DNA of 64,000 nucleotides from Agromyces sp. H17E-10 (lineage in GTDB: Bacteria; Actinomycetota; Actinomycetes; Actinomycetales; Microbacteriaceae): assembly GCF_022919715.1 (NCBI RefSeq), contig NZ_CP095042.1, forward strand, positions 3,286,001 through 3,350,000, given 5' to 3'. Both the position numbers and the translations under genes were made by a program. Below the pieces are notes generated by a model, which worked only from the letters and a program-made list of their open reading frames with translations, did no database searches and was not told the origin of the DNA. Of this stretch, positions 51,818-59,442 are shown piece after piece (position 1 is the first letter of the stretch; the number at the start of each line of letters is the position of its first letter).

Positions 51818-52279
51818 ATGGACCTCGGGGCGAAGATCCTGACCACGCGATGGGCGGTGCGGCTGCCCATCCCGATGTTCAAGACGGGGTTCGGCTTCGT
51901 GTTCCTCGGCAGGCTGCTCATGCTCGAGCACCGCGGCCGGGTGAGCGGTGAGCGCCGGTACGTCGTGATCGAAGCCGCCGAGCACGAGTCGCATGATCGC
52001 ATCGTCGTCGCCTCGGGATTCGGCAGGAGCGCGCAGTGGTATCGCAACCTCGAGGCCGAGCCGCGTTGCGGGGTGAGCGTCGGTTGGCGTCGACGGGTGC
52101 CTGCGCGCGCCGAACTGCTCGACGCCGACGAGAGCCGGGCACTGCTCGAGCGCTACGCCGCCCGGTACCCGAAGGCCTGGGCCGCGCTGCACCGATCGAT
52201 CGTGGACGCCACGGGCGAGACCGACCCCGAGATCCCGATGGTCAGGCTGCACCTCGAGTCGGCGCGGCCGCCCCGCTGA
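51818..52279 (+). CDS. Ddn-like deazaflavin-dependent nitroreductase family (DUF385)
   Basis: 153-aa split-barrel protein of the F420-dependent Ddn/DUF385 family: LMLEHRGRVSGERRYVVIEA (about 34-53, the T/S-G-x-x-R-Y core), DRIVVASGFGRSAQWYRNLEAEPRCGVSVGWRRR (about 60-93), ending in VRLHLESARP. Such proteins reduce quinones and nitro compounds with coenzyme F420, so they suggest this organism makes F420; however some members prefer FMN or heme. Its last 38 bp overlap the end of convergent trpEG, a notable antisense overlap. Confidence 0.85.
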   Translation: MDLGAKILTTRWAVRLPIPMFKTGFGFVFLGRLLMLEHRGRVSGERRYVVIEAAEHESHDRIVVASGFGRSAQWYRNLEAEPRCGVSVGWRRRVPARAELLDADESRALLERYAARYPKAWAALHRSIVDATGETDPEIPMVRLHLESARPPR

Positions 52280-54161
52280 CACCGGCCGTGCCCAGCGCGC
52301 CGTCGACGAGCCGCCCGAGCGTCGCGAGCCCGTCGATCGAGAGCACCGACTCGAGGTGCCCCTGTACCGAAGCGACGCCTGAGCCGCGCAAGGCGTGCAC
52401 GGCACCGGTGCGCGGGTCGGACGCGATCGCGAGGCCGTGCCGGGGCGTGCGCTCGAGGCCCGCGTCGTACGCCGTGAACGTGTTGTAGTACCCGATCGTC
52501 GCCGTCTCGCCGAAGATCGCGACCTCGCGCTGCACCCCCTGCTGGGGAGCTGCGAGCGGTGCGACGGCGAGGCCCGAGAGCCGCGCGAGCACCTGGTGGC
52601 TGAGACACACCGCGAGCATCGGCCGCTGCTGCCCGAGTCGCGCGGCGATGAGCTCGTGCAATCGGAAGATGCGCGGCTCACCGGTCTCGCGCGGGTCGCC
52701 GGGGCCCGGGCCGAACACCACGAGATCCTCCTCGGCCTCGACCGGCGCGTCCTGCCACGGCACGATGCGCGCCGCGACCCCGAGGTGGCGCAGTTGATGC
52801 GCGAGCATCGTCGTGAAGTCGTCGCCGGCGTCGACGACGAGCGCCGAGACGCCGCGGGGCGCGGCGCCCGGCTGCGGTGAGATCCAGAACGGCGCGAGGT
52901 GCGCATTGCGTTCGGCGAGCACCGTCGACACGGATGCCTCGGGGCCGGCGTCGCCGCGGGCGGCATCGGCGTCGGGTCCGGCGTCGGCGCCGGAGCATCC
53001 GACCCGCCCCGCGCCCGCCCGGGGGAGCGCACCGAGCGCCGTGAGCACGCCCGCTGCCTTCGCGTGGGTCTCGGCGACCTCGCCCGCTGGGTCGGAATGC
53101 CGCACGAGGGTCGCGCCGACCGGTATGCGAACGGTACCGGCGTCGTCGAGGTAGGCGGTGCGGATGAGGATCGGCGCGTCGAGGTCGTAACCCGCCCCGG
53201 TCGGCGTGAACCGCGCGAAGACGCCCGCGTAGTAGCCGCGCGGCGACGCCTCGTGCCGGGTGATGACCGTGCAGGCGTTGCCCATCGGCGAGCCCGTGAC
53301 GGTCGGGGCGAACATGGTGCGGCGCAGCACCTCGCGCGGGTCGAGGTCGCTCGTGCCCTCGAGTACGTACTCCGTGTGCGTGAGCCGCGACATGCGCTTG
53401 AGGAACGGCCCGCGGATGCGGCCGCCGTCGGGGCAGACGGCGCTCATCATCTTGAGCTCCTCGTCGACGACCATCACGAGCTCCTCGCGCTCCTTGACGT
53501 CGGCGAGGAACGCGGCGAGGGCATCGCGCGACGGCGGCCCGTCGAGGTGGCGGAAGGTGCCGCTGATGGGGTTCATCGTGACGAGGCCGCCCTCGCTCGA
53601 GACATGGCGTTCGGGTGTCGCCCCGGCTGCCGAGAGGCCGGGCGTGTGCACCGCGAACGTCCAGTACGCGCCGCGTTCGTGCTCGAGCAGCGCCCGCAGC
53701 CAGCCGAGCACCGCCGTCGACGCAGGCGCCTCGGTCGACCCCCTGAACTCGCGCCGGATCACGAAGTCGGCGCCCTCGCCACGCCCGATCTCGTGCTCGA
53801 TCACGCGCCGGACGACGGCGGCGTACTCGTCGTCGGCGAGGTCGACCCGCAGGTCGTCGACGGCGACGGGATGCCGCGGCAGTAGGCCGATCGCGGCGTC
53901 GACGGGCACCCGCTCGCGCTCGCGGACGACGAGGCACCGCAACGGTGCGCCGTCGTCGTGGGCGGCGAAGCCGCGCTCGCGCACCTGCCGGAACGGCACG
54001 AGCGCGAGCACCTCGGCCCCGTCGAGCGGGATGTCGGCGAGGCGCTCGACGTCGACGACGTCGCCTGTGAGCACGTCGAGCGTCGGTTCGTGCTCGCGCC
54101 GGACGACGGCGAACGCGGGCGGCTCGCTCGCGGCGAGCAGGGCGGTGAGGAGTTTCGTCAT
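52242..54161 (-). CDS. trpEG: Fused anthranilate synthase (TrpE-TrpG)
   Basis: 639-aa fusion of a chorismate-utilising TrpE-like domain (about 1-420) and a class I glutamine amidotransferase domain (about 440-620). TrpE half: LVTMNPISGTFRHL (about 181-194), REELVMVVDEELKMMSAVCPDGG (about 211-233), FAPTVTGSPMGNAC (about 272-285) and the RGYYAGVFARF motif near 300. GATase half: VVFGPGPGDP, nucleophile in AVCLSHQVL (Cys, with Ser where TrpG has Gly) and VQGHLES with the catalytic His-Glu. The fusion resembles PhzE, but a trp leader peptide upstream argues for tryptophan synthesis, as for the fused actinomycete TrpE. ATG 54161 (MTKLLTALL). Confidence 0.88.
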   Translation of the reverse strand: MTKLLTALLAASEPPAFAVVRREHEPTLDVLTGDVVDVERLADIPLDGAEVLALVPFRQVRERGFAAHDDGAPLRCLVVRERERVPVDAAIGLLPRHPVAVDDLRVDLADDEYAAVVRRVIEHEIGRGEGADFVIRREFRGSTEAPASTAVLGWLRALLEHERGAYWTFAVHTPGLSAAGATPERHVSSEGGLVTMNPISGTFRHLDGPPSRDALAAFLADVKEREELVMVVDEELKMMSAVCPDGGRIRGPFLKRMSRLTHTEYVLEGTSDLDPREVLRRTMFAPTVTGSPMGNACTVITRHEASPRGYYAGVFARFTPTGAGYDLDAPILIRTAYLDDAGTVRIPVGATLVRHSDPAGEVAETHAKAAGVLTALGALPRAGAGRVGCSGADAGPDADAARGDAGPEASVSTVLAERNAHLAPFWISPQPGAAPRGVSALVVDAGDDFTTMLAHQLRHLGVAARIVPWQDAPVEAEEDLVVFGPGPGDPRETGEPRIFRLHELIAARLGQQRPMLAVCLSHQVLARLSGLAVAPLAAPQQGVQREVAIFGETATIGYYNTFTAYDAGLERTPRHGLAIASDPRTGAVHALRGSGVASVQGHLESVLSIDGLATLGRLVDGALGTAGVSGAAAPTRGAA

Positions 54162-54207
54162 GGTGTCTCCGGTCGGGCCCCCGGACGGGACCCTCCGCAA
54201 ACACGGA

Positions 54208-54229
54208 ACGACCGCCCTCGGGCGGTCGT
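54208..54229 (-). terminator. Trp attenuator hairpin
   Basis: Ten-bp stem ACGACCGCCC / GGGCGGTCGT (2-nt centre) followed on the minus strand by TTCCGTGTTT, between the leader peptide and trpEG. Candidate terminator of transcription attenuation. Confidence 0.7.
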
Positions 54230-54252
54230 GAGTCGTCGAAAACGCGGGCCGC

Positions 54253-54291
54253 CTAGGAGGCGGGCCACCAGTTGCGGTTCGACGCGGTCAT
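54253..54291 (-). CDS. trpL: trp operon leader peptide
   Basis: Twelve-codon ORF: MTASNRNWWPAS, with two adjacent Trp codons (TGG TGG), 91 nt before trpEG and followed by an attenuator hairpin. This is the classic arrangement for tryptophan attenuation: ribosome stalling at Trp codons when charged tRNA-Trp is low prevents terminator formation. The leader has no Shine-Dalgarno but a TATGGT box 7 nt upstream, so it is probably read from a leaderless transcript; an in-frame ATG 12 nt further upstream exists. Similar W-W or W-W-W leaders precede trpE in Streptomyces and Corynebacterium. Confidence 0.85.
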   Translation of the reverse strand: MTASNRNWWPAS

Positions 54292-54298
54292 GTCGAGC

Positions 54299-54304
54299 AC
54301 CATA
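54299..54304 (-). promoter_or_regulatory. -10 box of trp leader
   Basis: TATGGT on the minus strand, 7 nt before ATG of the leader peptide. The rest of the 333-nt gap (54162-54494) holds the attenuator; nothing else was recognised. Confidence 0.5.
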
Positions 54305-54494
54305 CGGCATCCGCCGCCGGCTGCGCCATCCGATGACGTCGATGCCGCACCGGCGACGCGGCGCCGGATTCACGCGATCGACATGATGCCTCCCCGGAGC
54401 CGAACCGATTCGATCGAAGGTGGGGGGCTCGCGTCCCCGCGTACTCGACGAGTCGCAGAGCGCACTCGACGGGTCGAGCCGAAACGAGGAGAGC

Positions 54495-55955
54495 ATGAAC
54501 GACCAGGTCCAGCCCGGATACAACACGCCGATTCCCGCGAAGATCACGACGCCCGCCCGAGTATCGACCCGCATCGGCGAACTGCAGTTCGCCGACGGCG
54601 TGCCCACGGTCGACACCGCGGCGAAGCTGTACGACCACCTCGACTTCCTACGCGGCGTCGAGGCCTTCCTGAACGCCGTGCCGGCAGCCTCGATGGAGGG
54701 CCTGCGCAGGGGTCTCGCCGGGCAGGGCGTCGACGCCGCACACAAGGCGGGCATCACCGATCGGCTGATGGACGCGAACCCGCTGTTCCTCACAGGCAAC
54801 ACCGACACCGTGTACGCCGTCGCGATGCTCGACATCGAGCGCGACGGGCCCACCGTGATCGAGGTGCCGCCCGGGTGCGGGCCCGGCACCGTCGACGACG
54901 CCTGGTTCCGGTTCGTCGTCGACCTCGGTGCGCCCGGCCCCGACCGCGGAGCGGGCGGTACCTACCTCATCGTCCCTCCGGGCTACGACGGCGAGCGGCC
55001 CGAGGGCTGGTTCGTCGCCGAGAGCCCCAGCGCCGTCAACCTCGTGATCATCCGCGGCTTCCTCGTCGACGGCAAGCCCGACCACTCGACGCAGCTGTTC
55101 GAGTCCGGCGTCAAGGTGTATCCGTTCTCGACCCGCGACGACCCGCCGGCCATGGAGTGGTCGTCGCTCTCGGGCAAGGTCATGAACACGGTGCACGCGA
55201 ACGACTTCAGCTTCTACGAAGAGGTCGACCACGTCATCCAGAAGGAGCCGCTCGGCGTCATAGACGACGAGACCCGGGGCCTGCTCGCCTCGATCGGCAT
55301 CATCAAGGGCTCGCCGTTCGCGCCAGACGAGCGGATGCGCGACATTCTCACCGATGCCGTCGCGGTCGGCAACGGCACCGCGCGCGCGATCTCGTTCCGT
55401 GCGCGCGAGCAGGAGTTCCTGCTCTACGACGACCGCAAGTGGCTCAATCCCATGCCGGGCGGAGACTACCGCTTCCAGCGCGCCGGCGGCGACGGCGGCC
55501 GGTTCCTCGACGCCCGGACCGCGTTCTTCTACATCGCGACCGTGAACACGCCCGCGATGGCGCTCAAGATGGTGGGCAAGGGCTCGCAGTACGGGTTCGT
55601 CGCGCTCGACTCGACCGGCGTGCCGTTCGACGGCGCGAAGCGCTACCGGTTGCGGCTGCCGGCCGACGTTCCGGCCGCCGATTTCTGGTCGATCGTCGTG
55701 TACGACCCGCAGACCCGCTCCGAGTTGCAGACCGGTCAGCACCTGCCGAGCCGCAACAGCAAGCGCGACGCACTGACGTACAACGACGACGGCTCGGTCG
55801 ACATCGTCTTCGGGCCCGAGGAGCCGGCCGAACTCGCGTCGAACTGGGTGCAGACCGTGCCCGGCAAGGGCTGGTTCGTGCTGCTCCGCCTGTACGGCCC
55901 GCTCGAGACCTGGTTCGACGGATCGTGGAAGCCGGGTGACATCGAACCGAGCTGA
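54495..55955 (+). CDS. DUF1254/DUF1214 domain protein
   Basis: 486-aa protein with the two domains usual in this family: DUF1254 (about 20-190; FADGVPTVDTAAKLYDHLDFLRGVEAFLN, GNTDTVYAVAMLDIERDGPTVIEVPPG, GGTYLIVPPGYDGERPEGWF) and DUF1214 (about 360-470; KRYRLRLPADVPAADFWSIVVYDPQTRSELQTGQHLPSRNS, then NWVQTVPGKGWFVLLRLYGPLETWFDGSWKPGDIE). No signal peptide. Function unproven. GAGGAGAGC precedes ATG 54495. Monocistronic by appearance. Confidence 0.9.
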   Translation: MNDQVQPGYNTPIPAKITTPARVSTRIGELQFADGVPTVDTAAKLYDHLDFLRGVEAFLNAVPAASMEGLRRGLAGQGVDAAHKAGITDRLMDANPLFLTGNTDTVYAVAMLDIERDGPTVIEVPPGCGPGTVDDAWFRFVVDLGAPGPDRGAGGTYLIVPPGYDGERPEGWFVAESPSAVNLVIIRGFLVDGKPDHSTQLFESGVKVYPFSTRDDPPAMEWSSLSGKVMNTVHANDFSFYEEVDHVIQKEPLGVIDDETRGLLASIGIIKGSPFAPDERMRDILTDAVAVGNGTARAISFRAREQEFLLYDDRKWLNPMPGGDYRFQRAGGDGGRFLDARTAFFYIATVNTPAMALKMVGKGSQYGFVALDSTGVPFDGAKRYRLRLPADVPAADFWSIVVYDPQTRSELQTGQHLPSRNSKRDALTYNDDGSVDIVFGPEEPAELASNWVQTVPGKGWFVLLRLYGPLETWFDGSWKPGDIEPS

Positions 55956-55965
55956 CCCGGCGCAG

Positions 55966-55971
55966 TACGAT
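55966..55971 (+). promoter_or_regulatory. -10 box of PrmC-like gene (leaderless)
   Basis: TACGAT ending 6 nt before ATG 55978. Confidence 0.5.
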
Positions 55972-55977
55972 GCGGGG

Positions 55978-56829
55978 ATGCCCGCCGCAGTCGATCCCGC
56001 GCTCGTCGCGCGCCTGCGCGCCGCGGGTTGCGTCTTCGCCGAGGCCGAGGCCGAACTGCTGGTCGCCGCAGCAGGCGACGACGACACTCGACTGGAATCG
56101 CTCGTCGCCCGCCGGGTCGCCGGCGAACCGATCGAGTACGTCGTCGGCTGGGCGGAGTTCGCCGGCCTCCGCCTCGACGTCGAACCCGGTGCGTTCGTGC
56201 CCCGGCACCGCACCGAACTGCTCGCCGCCGAGGCGACCCGCCTCGCCCGTGCGGCGTCGGGCGCACACGGCCGGCCGGCGGTCGTCGTCGACCTCTGCTG
56301 CGGCGTCGGAGCCATCGGCGCGGTCATCCTCGAGTCGGCCGGCGAGGTCGAGCTCTTCGCCGCCGACCTCGATCCGGCGGCCGTGCGCGCGGCGCGTCGC
56401 AACCTCGAGCCGCGCGGCGGACGGGTGTTCGAGGGCGACCTCTACGATGCGCTGCCCGCCGGCCTCGTCGGCCGCATCGACGTGCTCGCCGTGAACGCGC
56501 CGTACGTGCCCTCCGACGCGATCGCGCTCATGCCGCCCGAGGCCCGCGAGCACGAGGCGCTGCTCGCACTCGACGGCGGCGACGACGGGCTCGACGTGCA
56601 CCGCCGGGTCGTCGCATCCGCCCGACGTCGGCTCGCGCCCGGGGGCGCCCTCGTCATCGAGACGAGCGAGGACCAGGCCGAGACGGCCGTCGCCCTCATG
56701 CGGCGCGGCGGACTGGAGCCGCGGCTCGTGCCGAGCGACGACGTCGACGACGACACCGTCGTCGTGGTGGGAGTGCGGGGGGGATGGCGCCGGACCGAGA
56801 CGCCGGAAACCCGGACGCGCTGCCGGTGA
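55978..56829 (+). CDS. Putative protein N5-glutamine methyltransferase
   Basis: 283-aa class I methyltransferase of the HemK/PrmC type. N-terminal helical cap ALVARLRAAGCVFAEAEAELLVAAAGD, substrate loop GEPIEYVVGWAEFAGLRLDVEPGAFVPRHRTE (about 47-78), SAM motif I VVDLCCGVGAIGAVIL (about 102-117) and the active-site motif read as VNAPYVPS (N-A-P-Y instead of N-P-P-Y). This matches an actinobacterial PrmC-like subgroup. PrmC proper methylates release-factor glutamine; the target here is uncertain. Its stop touches the next gene's stop (TGATCA). Confidence 0.85.
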   Translation: MPAAVDPALVARLRAAGCVFAEAEAELLVAAAGDDDTRLESLVARRVAGEPIEYVVGWAEFAGLRLDVEPGAFVPRHRTELLAAEATRLARAASGAHGRPAVVVDLCCGVGAIGAVILESAGEVELFAADLDPAAVRAARRNLEPRGGRVFEGDLYDALPAGLVGRIDVLAVNAPYVPSDAIALMPPEAREHEALLALDGGDDGLDVHRRVVASARRRLAPGGALVIETSEDQAETAVALMRRGGLEPRLVPSDDVDDDTVVVVGVRGGWRRTETPETRTRCR

Positions 56830-57498
56830 TCACCGGCGCCGGCGTTCCGCGAGCAGGCGAACGACCTCGTCGTCGCTCGTCTGCGCGAAGTCGAGGTAGT
56901 GCATCCCCACCGCCATGAATTCGGGCGGGGTCGACAGGCACACGATCGCGTCGACGTCGGGGGAGCCCTGCAGCTCGGCGAGGCTGTCAGGTGCGGCGAC
57001 GGGGGTCGCCACGACGATCCGGGCGGCGCCGCGGGCGCGCGCGACGCGACACGCGACGCGCATGGTGGCACCCGTCGCGATGCCGTCGTCGACGATCACG
57101 ACGTGACGGCCGGCGAGCGGGACGGGCGGCACCCCGCCGCGGAATCGTGCGACTCTCGCGTCGAGCTCGACCCGCTCGCGGTCCCGTACCTCGTCGAAGG
57201 TGCGCCGGTCGACGCGCGACATCGCGATGACGTCGTCGTTGCGCACGAGCGCGCCCTCCTCGCCGATCGCGCCCATCGCGAGCTCGGGCCGCCCGGGAGT
57301 GCCGAGCTTCCGCACGACGAGGACGTCGAGCGGCGCATCGAGCGACTCGGCCACCGGCGCCGCCACGGGCACGCCGCCGCGCGGCAGGCCGAGCACGACG
57401 GGCGCGTGCAGGACCAGGCCCGTGGCGGCACGCGAGTCGTCGAGGAGGCGGGCGGCGAGTCGCTCGCCCGCCTCGACGCGGTTCGCGAAGTGCTCCAT
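56830..57498 (-). CDS. Phosphoribosyltransferase domain protein
   Basis: 222-aa type I PRTase-fold protein: the PRPP-binding loop VVIVDDGIATGATM (about 134-147; acidic pair then G-x-A-T-G-A-T) and the flanking VLVVRKLGTPGRPELAMGAIGEEG are clear. This subgroup (often called phosphoribosyltransferase or erythromycin-esterase-associated) is not an established purine-salvage enzyme. No operon partner. Confidence 0.87.
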   Translation of the reverse strand: MEHFANRVEAGERLAARLLDDSRAATGLVLHAPVVLGLPRGGVPVAAPVAESLDAPLDVLVVRKLGTPGRPELAMGAIGEEGALVRNDDVIAMSRVDRRTFDEVRDRERVELDARVARFRGGVPPVPLAGRHVVIVDDGIATGATMRVACRVARARGAARIVVATPVAAPDSLAELQGSPDVDAIVCLSTPPEFMAVGMHYLDFAQTSDDEVVRLLAERRRR

Positions 57499-57621
57499 GA
57501 CGATCTCGGGATGCCTCGTGGCGGTGCCTCCACACCCTGACTAGTCCCGCGTGCGCCGGGCGTCAACCCCGGTGCGAACCGCCGAAAGCCGAGGGGACTT
57601 CGCGTTCGCGGCGTCGTCGCC

Positions 57622-57627
57622 TACACT
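57622..57627 (+). promoter_or_regulatory. -10 box of the VWA gene
   Basis: TACACT about 90 nt before GTG 57715; implies a leader of about 80 nt. Confidence 0.45.
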
Positions 57628-57633
57628 GGTGCA

Positions 57634-57679
57634 AATCCTTCCCCGGGCTCCCCGGCCCGTGGGAACCCGTTCAAGGATT
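57634..57679 (+). promoter_or_regulatory. Structured 5' leader before the VWA gene
   Basis: AATCCTT (57634-57640) pairs with AAGGATT (57673-57679), enclosing C/G-rich sequence that can form inner stems. No known riboswitch class was matched. Confidence 0.4.
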
Positions 57680-57714
57680 CGGCGGGCCCCCGACCCCGTC
57701 TGCTTGGAGAACCC

Positions 57715-59376
57715 GTGGGACGTCATACCGTCGCGGTGCAGGTGAAGAAGCCCGCCCGCAAATTCGTCATGTCCATCATCGGCGCGGTCGCCGTCGTCGC
57801 CGTCGTCGGCACGGGCGTCTTCCTCTGGATCGGCGGCCACCTCGATCCACTGCTCGCCTCGGCCGACGCCGGCTGCAGCGACCCGCAGAAGCTCGTCGTC
57901 GTCGCCGACCGCGCCATCGCCCCCGCCGTCGCCGAGGTCGCCGACGAGTTCGACCGTTCGTCGGAGCACTGCGTCACCACGGAGGTGACGCCCCAGGACT
58001 CGGCCGACACCTCGGCCGTGCTCGCGGCGGGCACCGTCGACGCCGACGCGTGGGTACCCGAGTCCAGCGTGTGGCTCGATCGCATGAACGCGACGGCCGC
58101 GTCGCTCGGTCAGCCGGCGCCCGTCGTCGACGCCGGTGACTCGGTCGCCTCCACGCCGATCGTGTTCGCCGCAGCCGCGACCGACGCGACGGCGCTCGCG
58201 AGCGAGCCGGTCAGCTGGGCGCGCGTGCTGCGCGGCGCGCTGCCGACGATCCTGCCCGACCCCGAGGCGTCCGCGGCGAGCCTCGCGGGCCTGCTCGCCC
58301 TCCGGGGGCATTCCCCGGCCGATGACCCGCGGCAGTTCGCCGGTGCGATGCTCGCCCTCGGCAAGTCGATCCCGGCGTCGACGAGCGCCGCATTCGGCGC
58401 GCTCGGCGTCGGAGACGCCCCCGCCGTCGTCATCACGAGCGAGGCGCAGGTCGCCGCGTACAACCAGGAGGACCCGGCGGAGCCGCTCGTCGCCGCTTAC
58501 CCGGCAGACGGTACCGTGGCGCTCGACTATCCCTTCGTGCACCTCACGCTCGACAAGGACAAGCGGAAGCTCCTCGGCGACTTCGGCACGGCGCTCGCGG
58601 GCGCCCGGGAGACGTTCGCGAAGCACGGCTTCCGCGACCCCGACGGCGGCGGCAAGCTCGACCTCGCCGGCGTCGGCGCCTCCGGACCGGGGGCCGAACC
58701 CGCTCGCGACGGCGCCGCCCAGCTCGAGATCCTTCGCGCGTGGAGCGTGCTCACGCTGCGGTCGCGCATGCTGACCGTCATCGACGTGTCGGGTTCGATG
58801 GAGGAGCCGGCCGACAACGGCCTGCGTCGTATCGACGTCTTCCAGCAGGCGGCCATGGGGGCGATGGAGAAGTTCTCGGGCGAGGTCGAGCTCGGGGTCT
58901 GGCTCTTCTCGACGGCGCGCAACGGCGAGCTGGACTACGAGGACGTCTCGCCGATCGCCCCGCTCGCCGACGCGGCGCACACCCAGCAGATCGCGGGCAT
59001 CATCCAGTCGCTGCCCGACCGGCTCGGCGGCGCCACGGGCCTCTACGACACGACGCTCGCCGCCGTGAAGCGGGTGCGCGACACCTACGACCCCGACAAG
59101 GTCAACTCGGTGCTGCTCATCACCGACGGGCGCAACGAGGACGAGAACGGCATCGACCTCGACACGCTGCTCGCCGAGCTGAAGAAGCTCGACGACCCGT
59201 CGAAGCCCGTGCCGGTCATCATGATCGGCTTCGGGCCCGACACCGACCTCGCCGCGATGCAGCAGATCGCGCAGGTCACCAAGGGCGCCGCGTACTCGGC
59301 GACGAAGCCCGAAGACCTCTCGACGGTGCTCGTCGACGCGCTCTCGCAGCGCAGCTGCCGGCCGAACTGCGGCTGA
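57715..59376 (+). CDS. Solute-binding-like/VWA domain fusion protein
   Basis: 553-aa protein. Positively charged start then a transmembrane or signal helix (about 19-38, SIIGAVAVVAVVGTGVFLWI), an extracytoplasmic solute-binding-protein-like region (about 55-325; KLVVVADRAIAPAVAEVADEFD, WVPESSVWLDRM, VASTPIVFAAA) and a von Willebrand type A domain (about 345-545) with the MIDAS start VIDVSGSMEEP (D-x-S-x-S), then SVLLITDGRNEDENG. The cysteines at the end (RSCRPNCG) may form a disulfide. Such ABC-substrate/VWA fusions occur in actinobacteria; ligand unknown. GTG 57715 has GGAGA just before. Ends at a 22-bp hairpin. Confidence 0.85.
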   Translation: MGRHTVAVQVKKPARKFVMSIIGAVAVVAVVGTGVFLWIGGHLDPLLASADAGCSDPQKLVVVADRAIAPAVAEVADEFDRSSEHCVTTEVTPQDSADTSAVLAAGTVDADAWVPESSVWLDRMNATAASLGQPAPVVDAGDSVASTPIVFAAAATDATALASEPVSWARVLRGALPTILPDPEASAASLAGLLALRGHSPADDPRQFAGAMLALGKSIPASTSAAFGALGVGDAPAVVITSEAQVAAYNQEDPAEPLVAAYPADGTVALDYPFVHLTLDKDKRKLLGDFGTALAGARETFAKHGFRDPDGGGKLDLAGVGASGPGAEPARDGAAQLEILRAWSVLTLRSRMLTVIDVSGSMEEPADNGLRRIDVFQQAAMGAMEKFSGEVELGVWLFSTARNGELDYEDVSPIAPLADAAHTQQIAGIIQSLPDRLGGATGLYDTTLAAVKRVRDTYDPDKVNSVLLITDGRNEDENGIDLDTLLAELKKLDDPSKPVPVIMIGFGPDTDLAAMQQIAQVTKGAAYSATKPEDLSTVLVDALSQRSCRPNCG

Positions 59377-59388
59377 GCGGTAGCTCGA

Positions 59389-59436
59389 ACACGACGGAGG
59401 GCGAGGGAGCGAACGCTCCCTCGCCCTCCGTCGTGT
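59389..59436. terminator. Bidirectional terminator
   Basis: Perfect 22-bp stem (59389-59410 with 59415-59436, GAAC loop) between convergent VWA and MFS genes; the strongest hairpin in the window. Confidence 0.9.
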
Positions 59437-59442
59437 GCGTGG

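Noticed and set aside
52242..54161. Phenazine-type PhzE (aminodeoxyisochorismate synthase)
   Set aside because: Domain order is similar, but the Trp-Trp leader and attenuator argue for tryptophan synthesis and no phz genes are near.
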